A stretch of DNA of 26,367 nt. It comes from JAJDIA01 sp031555145. Lineage in GTDB: Bacteria > Bacteroidota > Bacteroidia > Bacteroidales > Tannerellaceae. The DNA lies in assembly GCA_031555145.1 (NCBI GenBank), contig JAVBUR010000080.1, positions 1 to 26,367 of the forward strand, read 5' to 3'. The position numbers and the translations under genes are program-made. The notes under the pieces were generated by a model. The model saw nothing but the letters and a program-made list of their open reading frames with translations. It searched no databases and was not told the origin of the DNA. Shown in pieces: positions 1 through 8,158 of the stretch. The stretch's first letter is position 1. Every line of letters starts with the position of its first letter.

Positions 1-42
1 GCACCCACGGCTACGAGCACGATGCCCGTGACCGGGCATTCA
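1..42 (-). repeat. Left copy of a 42-bp inverted repeat shared with the right end of the window
   Basis: Read on the minus strand, this stretch matches plus-strand 26256-26297 at 40 of 42 positions. It contains a small hairpin, ATGCCCG / CGGGCAT with a 4-nt loop. On the minus strand one frame is open from a stop at about 118-120 to the window edge and encodes ECPVTGIVLVAVGA; the right copy encodes ECPVTGIVFVAVGA. One of the two base differences is synonymous and the other changes Leu to Phe, so the repeat may be a coding repeat. The left frame has no ATG and is cut by the window edge. It lies beyond the terminator of the dedA-like gene. Confidence 0.7.
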
Positions 43-133
43 CCGCCGCTTTCAAATTTCGTTGATATTGAAAGCACCTCGCTTTCAAGTCTGATTGAGT
101 TTGAAACTATGATCGTTTAATCAAGCCTTGACT

Positions 134-166
134 AAAAAGGCGCCCTTTGAAAGCAGGGCGGCTTTT
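134..166 (-). terminator. Rho-independent terminator downstream of the DedA-family gene
   Basis: On the minus strand GCCGCCCT pairs with AGGGCGCC (7 of 8 pairs) across a 10-nt loop and is followed by TTTTT. It lies about 35 bp after the stop codon of the DedA-family gene and probably ends the permease-dedA transcript. A second U-tract on the plus strand makes it potentially bidirectional. Confidence 0.7.
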
Positions 167-200
167 CACTTTTCATGATCTACCATATGGCGGGAACAAA

Positions 201-842
201 TCACCGACGACGCGCCCGTAAATATTCCACCACCATCGGAAGGACCGAGACGAAAATAATACCGATGATCAGGAACTCAAGGTTCTTCTGCACATACTCC
301 AATCCGCCGAAAAAGTAACCGGCATAGGTGAATAGTGCTACCCAAACGATACCGCCTATGATGTTATACATACCGAAGTAGGAATAGCTCATTTTACCCA
401 TTCCGGCCACAAAAGGAGCGAAAGTGCGGACAATAGGAACGAAGCGCGCCAGGAAGATAGTCTTCCCTCCATGCTTTTCGTAAAAAGCATGCGTCTTATC
501 CAGATAGACCTGCTTAAATACTTTGGAATCGGGGTTGCTGAACAGTTGCTTACCAAAGAAGCGGCCGATAAAGTAATTCACGGCATCACCACTAATGGCG
601 GCCACGATCAGTAGCAGGATCAGCAGATGTACGTTCACATTATTCGTTGCCAGTGAAGCCAGCGTCCCAGCCACAAACAACAGTGAATCGCCCGGCAGGA
701 ACGGTGTCACCACCAGACCGGTTTCACAGAAAATAATCACAAACAGAATCGCATAGATCAATGTGCCGTATTCAGCGATGAGCATCGCCAGGTGCTGATC
801 AATATGCAAGATAAAATCGATAATAAACTGAAAGAACTCCAT
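201..842 (-). CDS. DedA-family inner-membrane protein
   Basis: This 213-aa polytopic membrane protein belongs to the DedA/SNARE-associated family, several members of which act in recycling or flipping undecaprenyl phosphate or other lipids. Family features visible are GDAVNYFIGRFFGK in the first half and FLARFVPIVRTFAPFVAGMG near the middle, with the F-x-R-F-x-P-x-x-R-T pattern typical of the family, followed by two hydrophobic segments and a basic C-terminus (RARRR). The length fits the family. The ATG start lies 20 bp after the stop of the upstream permease gene, so the two are probably one operon. The family assignment is firm; the substrate cannot be told from sequence. Confidence 0.93.
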   Translation of the reverse strand: MEFFQFIIDFILHIDQHLAMLIAEYGTLIYAILFVIIFCETGLVVTPFLPGDSLLFVAGTLASLATNNVNVHLLILLLIVAAISGDAVNYFIGRFFGKQLFSNPDSKVFKQVYLDKTHAFYEKHGGKTIFLARFVPIVRTFAPFVAGMGKMSYSYFGMYNIIGGIVWVALFTYAGYFFGGLEYVQKNLEFLIIGIIFVSVLPMVVEYLRARRR

Positions 843-862
843 AGATATCTTTTACTTGTTAA

Positions 863-2722
863 TCAAAAAGGGAACAATAAGGGTAAGACAAAGATCATCA
901 CAATGCCGAAGATAAGCTGCAACGGCAGACCAACCTTGACATAGTCCATAAACGTATAGCGACCGGCCGACATCACCAACGCATTCGGCGGCGTGGAGAA
1001 CGGACTGGCAAAACACATACTGGCAGCCACAGCCACGGCAAACAGGAACGGATACGGACTGGCGCCGATGCTTACCGCCGATTGCAGAGCGATCGGGGCA
1101 AACAGAACGGCAGTCGCCGTATTACTGATAAACAACGTCAGCGTGGAAGTAGCAAAATAGATCCCAGCCATCAGCACGACCGGCCCATAGGAACCCAGGC
1201 CGCTGACAAGGCTGTTCGACACCATCGCCGCCGCTCCGGTCTTCTCCAGGGCCAGCGACATGGGGAGCATGGCACCGATCAACACGATACTTTCCCAGTT
1301 GATCGTCTTGTAGGCGGCTTCCACGTTGCGGAAACAGCCGGTCAGCACCATCATGATCGCACCGATCATCACCGAAGTGACAGTCGGCAACACACCCAAC
1401 GCCATACAGGCCACCATCGCTACCATAATAATAGCGGCCAACGGCGCCTTATGGTCTAAGGTTACTTTAGACGCCTCTGTCAACGGCTGACCTACGACTA
1501 CCCACTCGGCACGTTCTTCGTTCAGGCGGGCGACGTTGTTCCATTCTCCCTGTACCAGGAGGGCGTCTCCGGCCAATATCTTCTCATCCTTCAATCCCTG
1601 CAGGATATATTTATTATGACGTTGGATAGCCAGTACGTTGAGGTTGTATTTCTGACGGAAACCGGCATCTTTGATCGTATGTTTCACCAGTTTGGAGTTC
1701 GACAGGATCACCACTTCGGCGATACCGATCTCGTCGAACCGCAGTTGGCCGGAAAATACGGGAGCCGTTTCTTCCGTCTCATGGGCATCCATCAGGTCGG
1801 AATGATTTTCACGGGCAAAGATCCGTACCTCTTCAAAAGAGCCCAGCATGTAGAGCACATCCTGGTTCTGGATCACGGTATCCGGTCCGGCGATCTTCTG
1901 GTTGATAGCCTTAATAAAAGGTTTCCGCTCGGAAGTACGCCGGCGGATTTCCAGGATGGTGACATTGTATTTCTCCGTGATATCAAGTTCCTGCAAGCGC
2001 TTCCCGATCAGGGGAGAGGCCGATTGCACACGGATACGGAACAAGTTTTGCGACAGTTGGTATTCGTTGGCGAGTTCTTTCAATGACTTCTCCTTAGAAG
2101 AGCCTTTATCTGCTTTATCCTTATCTTCCGACAGAAACCATTTGGTCAACGGCCAAAGGAGCACTGTACCCAGAAACACACAAATCAGGCCGACCGGCAG
2201 GAAAGAGAAAAACGACAACCCTTCAAAACCCGCATTCACCAGCGTACCACTGATCACCAGGTTGGGCGGGGTACCGATCAGCGTCATCATCCCCCCCATA
2301 CTACTGGCAAAGGCAAGCGGCATCAACAAACGTCCCGGACTGATATTGGCGCTCATCGCCAGACTGACCACGATCGGCAGCATCAAGGCGACCGTTCCCG
2401 TATTACTAACAAAGGCACCGATAGCCGAAGTAACCACCATCACCAGAATAAACAAACGGACGTGGCTATCGCCCGCCAGGTTCATGATCTTACTACTGAT
2501 CATCTTCGCCAGACCCGTCTGGAAGATACCTCCTCCAACAACAAACAGCCCGATCATCATGATCACAATCGAATTGGAAAAGCCGGAAAGCGCCTCCTCG
2601 GGTGTCAGGATATTGAATAACATTAAACAAAGGAGCGCACAAAGTGCAACAAGGTCGGACCGAACTTTGCCGGCCACAAAGAAGATAACAGAAACGAGCA
2701 AAACAGTAAACGTTACAATCAT
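863..2722 (-). CDS. SLC13/DASS-type permease with inserted RCK_C (TrkA_C) domains
   Basis: This 619-aa transporter has the two-fold pseudo-repeat of the divalent anion:Na+ symporter family. Each half carries the substrate/Na+ hairpin signature SNT (residues 106-108 and 533-535) and a conserved TPPN motif (151-154 and 577-580). Between the membrane halves, at roughly 200-420, is a soluble charged region with two segments resembling RCK_C/TrkA_C domains (around SPLIGKRLQELDI and SKLVKHTIKDAGF), which usually bind a small regulatory ligand. Such SLC13-RCK_C fusions are common in bacteria; substrates include sulfate and dicarboxylates, and none can be assigned here. The gene heads an operon with the dedA-like gene and has a terminator-like hairpin in its leader. 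Confidence 0.92.
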   Translation of the reverse strand: MIVTFTVLLVSVIFFVAGKVRSDLVALCALLCLMLFNILTPEEALSGFSNSIVIMMIGLFVVGGGIFQTGLAKMISSKIMNLAGDSHVRLFILVMVVTSAIGAFVSNTGTVALMLPIVVSLAMSANISPGRLLMPLAFASSMGGMMTLIGTPPNLVISGTLVNAGFEGLSFFSFLPVGLICVFLGTVLLWPLTKWFLSEDKDKADKGSSKEKSLKELANEYQLSQNLFRIRVQSASPLIGKRLQELDITEKYNVTILEIRRRTSERKPFIKAINQKIAGPDTVIQNQDVLYMLGSFEEVRIFARENHSDLMDAHETEETAPVFSGQLRFDEIGIAEVVILSNSKLVKHTIKDAGFRQKYNLNVLAIQRHNKYILQGLKDEKILAGDALLVQGEWNNVARLNEERAEWVVVGQPLTEASKVTLDHKAPLAAIIMVAMVACMALGVLPTVTSVMIGAIMMVLTGCFRNVEAAYKTINWESIVLIGAMLPMSLALEKTGAAAMVSNSLVSGLGSYGPVVLMAGIYFATSTLTLFISNTATAVLFAPIALQSAVSIGASPYPFLFAVAVAASMCFASPFSTPPNALVMSAGRYTFMDYVKVGLPLQLIFGIVMIFVLPLLFPF

Positions 2723-2743
2723 GGTCTTCAGGTTTTACGGGTG

Positions 2744-2784
2744 AAAAAAATAAAACCTCCCCAAACCGTGTTTCAGGAGGTTTT
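2744..2784 (-). terminator. Terminator-like hairpin in the 5' leader of the SLC13 permease gene
   Basis: On the minus strand AAAACCTCC (from 2784) and GGAGGTTTT (to 2752) form a perfect 9-bp stem around a 15-nt loop, followed by an A and seven T residues (2750-2744). It ends about 20 bp before the permease ATG. No minus-strand gene lies upstream, because the next gene diverges, so the hairpin is within the permease leader and could act as an attenuator. It could also serve some unseen small transcript. Confidence 0.6.
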
Positions 2785-2816
2785 GCATTTATCTGGCATT
2801 TTGCCTTAAAACAGCG

Positions 2817-2843
2817 CAAAGATAGGGACAAAATTCCACCAAA
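2817..2843 (-). promoter_or_regulatory. Candidate promoter of the permease-dedA operon
   Basis: On the minus strand TATCTTTG (2824-2817) exactly matches the Bacteroidota -7 pattern TAnnTTTG. A TTTG at 2843-2840 could be the upstream element, although the 15-nt spacing is shorter than the usual 19-21. The resulting leader would be about 85-90 nt and include the hairpin at 2744-2784. Confidence 0.45.
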
Positions 2844-2910
2844 TGCCCTAAAATTGACCTATATTTTCAAAAAGATTTATAAATTTACGTCCACTATACC
2901 ACTGTCAAAC

Positions 2911-5148
2911 ATGAATACAGTAAAATACATATTGGGCCTGATTGCCATTGCACTGGGTGTTTCCTGTAGTACGAACACCCGGAAGACGGAGTGGTCGCTG
3001 TCGATTGACAAGCTGAACAGCGAAGCCTTCGACTTGCGATACAAAGATATCGACGGCGCGAAAGCCAAAGCCGCTGAAGCCCTCCAATTGATTGAGGTAC
3101 ACGCGCCCGAGTATTATGCCGCAAAGGCGGAAGCCTGGAATACCATCGCTTACTCCTGTTTTTTAACGTCCCGGTTCGATTCGACCCGGTTCTACCTGGG
3201 TAAAATACGGAGCATTCCGGCCAACTATCCCAACAAGGAGATAGAGGAGGCCATCACCTATATCACGGAAGCCCGATTGCTCTTGCGTGAATGCCGGTAT
3301 GCCGAAGCCTTTGCCATATACGATTCGACGCTGACCATCTTTAGCGGCGGGATCAACGGGCTTACATACAATGACTTTCTTCCCCTGAAGGAGTACGACC
3401 ACGCTCGTTATCACTGGGCGAAATCGGATTATCTGATCGGTAATGCCGTCCTGGGCTACTACTACCGCGACACGGAATTGTCCATCATCCTCCAATCGCT
3501 GGATGAGATAGAAGGCAATCCCCGCTTGCATGTAGACACGACGCAACTCTCCGTCTTATACTACACCTTTGCCGGCAGCTATGAAAAGGCAATCACTACC
3601 GATCTGCAAAACTTCTACCAGACCTTCCATTATATCAAGAAGGGAATGGATATCCTGCAAAACCCTGCTTCGCGAAATGATTACTACGTGGCCAACTTCT
3701 ACCAGATCACGGGGTTGCTCTTCCACAACGAAGCCAACTGGATGCCCCCAAAAGACGCTGCTCCGATCCGGGAATATATCAACGCCTTCAAACAGGAATA
3801 CCTGGTAGAGAAATTCGGTTGGGACGCCGCCAGTGTAGCTTCCGATTCATTGCCCCTGTTGCTGCTTCAACAAGCGGATGCCATCTTCCAGCAATGCGAC
3901 GATCCCTATCAGAACCTGGCCTCCAACGTGCACCTGGGTAATTATTACATCGGATTGCACGATACCGTCACCGCCCAGGCGTATTACCTGAAGGGGATTG
4001 CCTGCGACTCCCTGATCACCGCACGGGAAGGCCATGCACGTATCTGGACCAAACAACTCTATAATATACTGTTGAAAAACATTTCGACCGACAGTTCAAT
4101 CGAAGAAGTCAGGCATTGGTATACCATCTATTCCAAGGCTTCGGATGTCATTGCGGAGAACACCAAAAGAGATTACAACGCCCTGCGCGACAAGGCCGAA
4201 GCCGAGGCCATTGCCCAACGCTCCCTATACTTCATGTTCCCGATACTGTTGGTCTGCATTGCCGTGATTGTGTTGCTCTATTTCCTGAACAGGCAGAACA
4301 ACAAGCTAAAGAAAGCGCGTTCCGTACTGAAACTCCGCAACGAAGAGCTGGAAGCTGCCGCCCTGGATAATGCCCGCCAATACCAGGAACTACAGTTTGT
4401 GCAGAAAAGGCTGATCGAACAAAAACGGATGGAACTGCTGACCTATGTGGTCCGGGGTATCTCGCACGAACTGTCACAACCCTTGGGCAGTATCACACAA
4501 ACGCTTTACGACACATTTAAAGACATAAACACCCTGGCTACCCGGAAACACCAACTGCCGGACGAAGAATACGACCTGATTGTGGAAAACCTGAACGCAG
4601 ACTTGTCTACCATCTCCCGCAGTAAAGACGCGATCAGCGACCTGGTGAACTCCTTCCGGAACACCATCAAGGAAAACATTATAGACCCGGAAACTGACTT
4701 CAACCTCAGCCATAAACTGGACGATATCGTCAAGGTGATCCGACCCACGATCAAAAGCAATATCCACCTGGTGGTGGATTGCGATCCGGAGATGGTGATA
4801 CGCACCTTCCCGCTGCTGTTCAGCCAGGTGCTCACCAACCTGATATCGAATGCCAACCAGCATGCCTTCCCGAACTCCGACGACCCGAACGATACGGTAC
4901 ATATCACCTGCACCGCATCGGGCAGGAATCTGATTATCAAATGTATTGACAACGGCATCGGGATTCCGGAAAACGAACTCGACAGGCTCTGCCAGCCCTT
5001 TGTTTCGAAGAAGCAGACAAACCTCGGCCTTGGCCTGTCGCTCGTCAAAAATATAACGGAGCAGTATATGAAAGGTGAAATCAGTTTCTCATCCGGCAAC
5101 GGCCTCACCGTAACAGTGGTGATTCCCGGATGCATTATTACCCCCTGA
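2911..5148 (+). CDS. Membrane sensor histidine kinase with an extracytoplasmic helical-repeat sensor region
   Basis: The frame is open from a TTG at 2854, but the ATG at 2911 is preferred because it begins a signal sequence (MNTVKYILGLIAIALGVSC) that ends in a possible lipobox Cys (residue 19). Numbered from there (745 aa): a helical, TPR-like sensor region at about 25-430, one transmembrane segment at about 437-459, a coiled-coil linker, then the H box ISHELSQPLGSI with phospho-accepting His519. The ATPase domain has the N box NLISNANQHAF (643 onward), DNGIGIP (Asp680) and GLGLSLVKNI. It autophosphorylates and should signal to the response regulator whose ATG lies 3 bp after its stop. The sensed signal is unknown. 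The upstream sequence TAAATTTA at 2880-2887 resembles a -7 element. Confidence 0.93.
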   Translation: MNTVKYILGLIAIALGVSCSTNTRKTEWSLSIDKLNSEAFDLRYKDIDGAKAKAAEALQLIEVHAPEYYAAKAEAWNTIAYSCFLTSRFDSTRFYLGKIRSIPANYPNKEIEEAITYITEARLLLRECRYAEAFAIYDSTLTIFSGGINGLTYNDFLPLKEYDHARYHWAKSDYLIGNAVLGYYYRDTELSIILQSLDEIEGNPRLHVDTTQLSVLYYTFAGSYEKAITTDLQNFYQTFHYIKKGMDILQNPASRNDYYVANFYQITGLLFHNEANWMPPKDAAPIREYINAFKQEYLVEKFGWDAASVASDSLPLLLLQQADAIFQQCDDPYQNLASNVHLGNYYIGLHDTVTAQAYYLKGIACDSLITAREGHARIWTKQLYNILLKNISTDSSIEEVRHWYTIYSKASDVIAENTKRDYNALRDKAEAEAIAQRSLYFMFPILLVCIAVIVLLYFLNRQNNKLKKARSVLKLRNEELEAAALDNARQYQELQFVQKRLIEQKRMELLTYVVRGISHELSQPLGSITQTLYDTFKDINTLATRKHQLPDEEYDLIVENLNADLSTISRSKDAISDLVNSFRNTIKENIIDPETDFNLSHKLDDIVKVIRPTIKSNIHLVVDCDPEMVIRTFPLLFSQVLTNLISNANQHAFPNSDDPNDTVHITCTASGRNLIIKCIDNGIGIPENELDRLCQPFVSKKQTNLGLGLSLVKNITEQYMKGEISFSSGNGLTVTVVIPGCIITP

Positions 5149-5151
5149 ACC

Positions 5152-6627
5152 ATGCAGCAGACAGCAAAGACAGTCAACATCATGATCGTTGACGATTCCG
5201 ACACGTACCGTGAAACGCTTGAAAGAAGGTTCCAGCGCAACCGGTTCAACCCCGGCACCCCCTACCACACCATCTCCGCCAACAGTGCCCGGCAGGCCAT
5301 TGAGAAGATTGCCGGAGGATGCGAAGCGATCGACGCCTTCCTGATCGACATCCGCATGGAGACCGACCATGCCGGTATCACCCTGATCGAATACATCCGG
5401 CGACGGGAGCAATTCAAGTATGCGCCCATTATCGTGATCACAGGGCAACCGGGCGAATACTCGGAAACACGCATCGAACGTGAGTACCTGATTCATGGTT
5501 ACATCAACAAGTCGGATAATGTTGATGTATTGGAGGAAGTACGCAAGATCATTGTCCAACACAAGATATCGCAACGAAACGAGCAAGACCGCTTCCGTAT
5601 CGAGATCGAACGTAGCATGGGTTCTTGCCCGAAAATACAGGAACTCTTCCGCCAGGTCGAAGATTGCAGCCGGATCGAGAATCCGGTGATCTATATTGAC
5701 GGCGAAACGGGTACCGGCAAAACACTGATTGCCGAATACTTCCACCATATCAGCCACAAAGGCGGGGTGTTCATCGATTACAATTGCAGTACGCCCACCG
5801 GCTCCGACGAGAATATATTGAAAAGCATCCTGTTTGGCGCCCGGAAGGGCTTCCTCAGTGCCGACCATAAAGGCAACGAGGGACTGATCCGGCAGGCGGA
5901 AAACGGCACCCTCTTCCTCGACGAGTTCCAACACGTCAGTACCGAAGTGCAGGCTATGCTTATCAAGGTGATCGAAAACCGGCAGTATCGTTCGTTAGGT
6001 TCGGAAGAACTCAGCAGTTGCAACGTCAACTTCCTGATCGCCGGTAACCGCGACATTAAACAGTTGGTGAAGGAGAAACTGATCCGCGAAGACTTCTACT
6101 TCCGGATACTCGACGTACTGACCGTTCCTCCCCTGCGGGAACGGCGAAGCGACATCCCGTATTTCATCAACAAGTTCCTCCAGGAAAGCAACCGCCGGCT
6201 GCACAAATATGTCTCCATATCCGAAGAGGCCGTTTCGAAGATGGAAAAATACAACTGGCCGGGCAACGTGCGCCAGTTGAAGCACCTGATCGAACGGGCC
6301 GTCCTGCATTGCCGGGGTTATGAGATCACCGCCGGGGAAATTCACCTCGACTCACCAAACACATCCCCTCAGATTAGTAGAGAGATCCTTGACGGGGGTG
6401 ATTTCTTTGCCGAATTGGAACTACTCATAAAGAAACACCTCGAACACAACGACGAGATGATCAAGGCCAAGAACCCCAAAGACCGGCGTGTCCTGATCGA
6501 CATGGACGCGTTCAAGGCCGTCTTGCTGAACAGCCTGATGGAAGCAACGGGAGAAAACAAGAAAGCAACGGCCCAGCTACTCGGCGTTACCGTCGAACAA
6601 TTGGCCACACTACTGAAGAACGCATAG
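5152..6627 (+). CDS. NtrC-type response regulator (REC, AAA+, Fis-type HTH) with a variant sigma-54 contact loop
   Basis: This 491-aa protein has a receiver domain at 1-130 (acidic pair DD, phospho-acceptor Asp66 in LIDIRM, Lys120), an AAA+ domain at about 155-390 and a C-terminal helix-turn-helix. The ATPase motifs are intact: Walker A GETGTGKT (184-191), Walker B LFLDEF, sensor NFLIAGNRD and the arginine-finger region LRERRSD. The sigma-54 contact loop, normally GAFTGA, reads GFLSAD here, and the Fis-type recognition helix (LGVTVEQLATLLKNA) lacks the usual arginines. It is translationally coupled to the kinase and probably receives its phosphate. A -24/-12 promoter lies 112 bp downstream of its stop codon, a likely target. 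Confidence in the architecture is high; true sigma-54 activation is uncertain. Confidence 0.92.
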   Translation: MQQTAKTVNIMIVDDSDTYRETLERRFQRNRFNPGTPYHTISANSARQAIEKIAGGCEAIDAFLIDIRMETDHAGITLIEYIRRREQFKYAPIIVITGQPGEYSETRIEREYLIHGYINKSDNVDVLEEVRKIIVQHKISQRNEQDRFRIEIERSMGSCPKIQELFRQVEDCSRIENPVIYIDGETGTGKTLIAEYFHHISHKGGVFIDYNCSTPTGSDENILKSILFGARKGFLSADHKGNEGLIRQAENGTLFLDEFQHVSTEVQAMLIKVIENRQYRSLGSEELSSCNVNFLIAGNRDIKQLVKEKLIREDFYFRILDVLTVPPLRERRSDIPYFINKFLQESNRRLHKYVSISEEAVSKMEKYNWPGNVRQLKHLIERAVLHCRGYEITAGEIHLDSPNTSPQISREILDGGDFFAELELLIKKHLEHNDEMIKAKNPKDRRVLIDMDAFKAVLLNSLMEATGENKKATAQLLGVTVEQLATLLKNA

Positions 6628-6650
6628 CGTCAATTACCGGGTGAAACCAG

Positions 6651-6696
6651 GCGGAGGGTGTGAAATCACATTGTGGTTTCACACCCTCCGCTTTTT
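6651..6696 (+). terminator. Strong rho-independent terminator after the two-component operon
   Basis: GCGGAGGGTGTGAAA (6651-6665) pairs perfectly over 15 bp with TTTCACACCCTCCGC (6677-6691), and TTTTT follows. It separates the kinase-regulator transcript from the lipoprotein genes downstream, which therefore need their own promoter. Confidence 0.92.
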
Positions 6697-6738
6697 CACA
6701 AAAATCCATCTCACTAGTAACCAGACCGTTGACTTTTC

Positions 6739-6754
6739 TGGCACGCCGCTTGTA
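6739..6754 (+). promoter_or_regulatory. Candidate sigma-54 (-24/-12) promoter for the lipoprotein genes
   Basis: The sequence TGGCACG-N4-TTGTA matches the sigma-54 consensus TGGCACG-N4-TTGCW at all but one position (GT instead of GC at -12). The GG and GT pairs are separated by the required 10 bp. The expected transcription start near 6764 falls after the ATG at 6761 and 30 nt before the ATG at 6794, which independently fits the lipoprotein start chosen below. It lies just after the gene for an NtrC-type activator. No upstream activator-binding sites were identified. Confidence 0.55.
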
Positions 6755-6793
6755 TAGTATATGGTAGAAAATAACCTATTAATCCGCAAAGTC

Positions 6794-8098
6794 ATGAAAC
6801 GAATATCATTCATCTGCATAGCGATCCTTACCGCCCTACTGCCAGGTTGCAAAAAGAGTGTCGAACGGGCTGAAAAGGTATCCACCGAAGTAAAAGTTGA
6901 AGCCCCCGCCAGCGTCGAACCGACCCATCAGGCCATACAGGAAATGATAACCGGGACACCGATAGCAGGCATCCTCATTCCGCAGATCGATAACAGCAAG
7001 TTCAAAGCCGGTCAAACCATCGATAGTGCTCCCATCGGTATCAAGGAAGGGGGATGGAAGAAAGAAGGTGGACGTTCGAAGGAAGGAGGGGTCAGCCAGG
7101 AAGGAGGATTGGCCAGTCTCGACTTTGATGACGATGCGTATTTCTATGAAGATGAATACCTGGATTACCTTGCCTACGACGCATACGCTAATTACGGTAA
7201 TTACTATGCGGACGAAGACTACTTCGATGATTATTTCGATGATTATTTTTTCTATGATACCTACGACAACTACTACTATGTAGACAACTACTATTCCCCC
7301 TATTACTATCCGTCATGGTACTATTACCATCCGTCATACTGGCCACCGCACAAGCCGGATCCGCCGGCACCGCCTCACAAGCCCGATCCTCCCCTCCCTG
7401 CCGAAAAACACAGAGAATCCGACAGGCCGATACAACCTGAGCCCATTAGGCCACAATTCGCCGAGGTCATCCGCACCTCCGAAAGATCTCCTGATAAGAA
7501 CCTGCCTCCAAAGAAAGAGCCGGATAACAAGACTCTGATCAACCAGGAACGGGAAAGACGCGAAGCAGAAACACGCCGGGGCCAGGAAACTGAAAACCGT
7601 CGCCTCCAACAAGAGGCTCAGGAACGTACCGACCGGGAACGAAGAGAAGCCGAATCCCGCCGTCAACAACAGGAAGCACAAGCCGACCGCGAAAACCGCG
7701 AACGACAGGAAACTGAAGCACGCGAAAGAGCGAATCGCGAACGACAAGAAAGGGAAGCACGCGAACGTGCGGACCGGGAAAGAGCCGATCGGGAAAGACA
7801 GGAAGCCGAATCCCGCCGCCAGCAACAAGAAGCCCAGGCACGAGCCGATCGCGAAAACCGCGAACGACAGGAAAGAGAATCTCGCGAACGTGCGGATCGG
7901 GAAAGAGCCGATCGGGAAAGGCAGGAAGCCGAATCCCGTCGCCAGCAACAAGAAGCCCAGGCACGAGCCGACCGCGAAAACCGCGAACGTGCTGACCGCG
8001 AACAACGTGAATCCGAATCCCGTCGTCAGCAACAAGCGGCACAGGAAAGCGCAGCCCGCGAAAGACAGGCCTCGGAAGCAAGAGCCGGTCGTCGTTGA
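6794..8098 (+). CDS. Lipoprotein with Tyr/Asp-rich middle and long Arg/Glu-rich helical tail
   Basis: No known family is recognised. The start at 6794 gives a lipoprotein signal, MKRISFICIAILTALLPGC, with lipobox LPGC (Cys19); an in-frame ATG at 6761 would bury this signal and precedes the predicted transcription start. The 434-aa protein contains KEGG/QEGG repeats at about 79-104, a very Tyr- and Asp-rich segment at about 111-182, a proline-rich HKPDPP repeat at about 186-204, and from about 249 to the end an almost uninterrupted Arg/Glu/Gln/Asp helix. Alternating RER and ADRE blocks suggest a single alpha-helix or coiled-coil stalk. Part of the tail is duplicated at DNA level. It is likely anchored in the envelope; any structural or adhesive role is inference. 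Confidence 0.8.
   Translation: MKRISFICIAILTALLPGCKKSVERAEKVSTEVKVEAPASVEPTHQAIQEMITGTPIAGILIPQIDNSKFKAGQTIDSAPIGIKEGGWKKEGGRSKEGGVSQEGGLASLDFDDDAYFYEDEYLDYLAYDAYANYGNYYADEDYFDDYFDDYFFYDTYDNYYYVDNYYSPYYYPSWYYYHPSYWPPHKPDPPAPPHKPDPPLPAEKHRESDRPIQPEPIRPQFAEVIRTSERSPDKNLPPKKEPDNKTLINQERERREAETRRGQETENRRLQQEAQERTDRERREAESRRQQQEAQADRENRERQETEARERANRERQEREARERADRERADRERQEAESRRQQQEAQARADRENRERQERESRERADRERADRERQEAESRRQQQEAQARADRENRERADREQRESESRRQQQAAQESAARERQASEARAGRR
7761..8000 (+). repeat. Two near-identical 123-bp tandem repeats inside the Arg/Glu-rich lipoprotein
   Basis: The unit starting with GCGAACGTGCGGA recurs 123 bp later (7761 and 7884), encoding a 41-aa block that begins RERADRERADRERQEAESRR. 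The copies differ at only a few silent-looking bases until the second diverges near 8000. Such recent in-frame duplication suggests that the length of the helical tail varies between strains. Confidence 0.8.
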
Positions 8099-8158
8099 CA
8101 TACAACAACCTATCACGAGAATTTCACCAGTAATCAACCATTTTAAATACAACGAATC

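Noticed and set aside
2291..2297. Run of seven C (G on the coding strand) in the permease gene as a phase-variable tract
   Set aside because: It encodes GG within a conserved segment (SMGGMMTLIGTPPN) and is too short to argue for slipped-strand switching without strain data.
1902..2744. A 280-codon plus-strand frame inside the SLC13 permease region
   Set aside because: It overlaps a well-supported transporter with both SNT motifs on the other strand and shows no family features.
2854..2910. TTG start 57 bp upstream for the histidine kinase
   Set aside because: It would place 19 extra residues before a clear signal sequence; the ATG at 2911 fits better.
4506..5934. Minus-strand frames of 250-281 codons across the kinase-regulator junction
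   Set aside because: They oppose the H box, ATPase and receiver motifs of the plus-strand genes and encode nothing recognisable.
6729..6758. A sigma-70-like promoter, TTGACT with TATAGT at 18-bp spacing, before the lipoprotein gene
   Set aside because: The primary sigma factor of Bacteroidota does not use this pattern, and the overlapping -24/-12 match has exact spacing and position. It cannot be fully excluded.
7334..8152. A long open frame (272 codons) on the minus strand opposite the Arg/Glu-rich lipoprotein
   Set aside because: It mirrors the repetitive codons of the plus-strand gene, has a low-complexity Phe/Leu/Ser/Arg composition, and the plus gene has a good lipoprotein signal.
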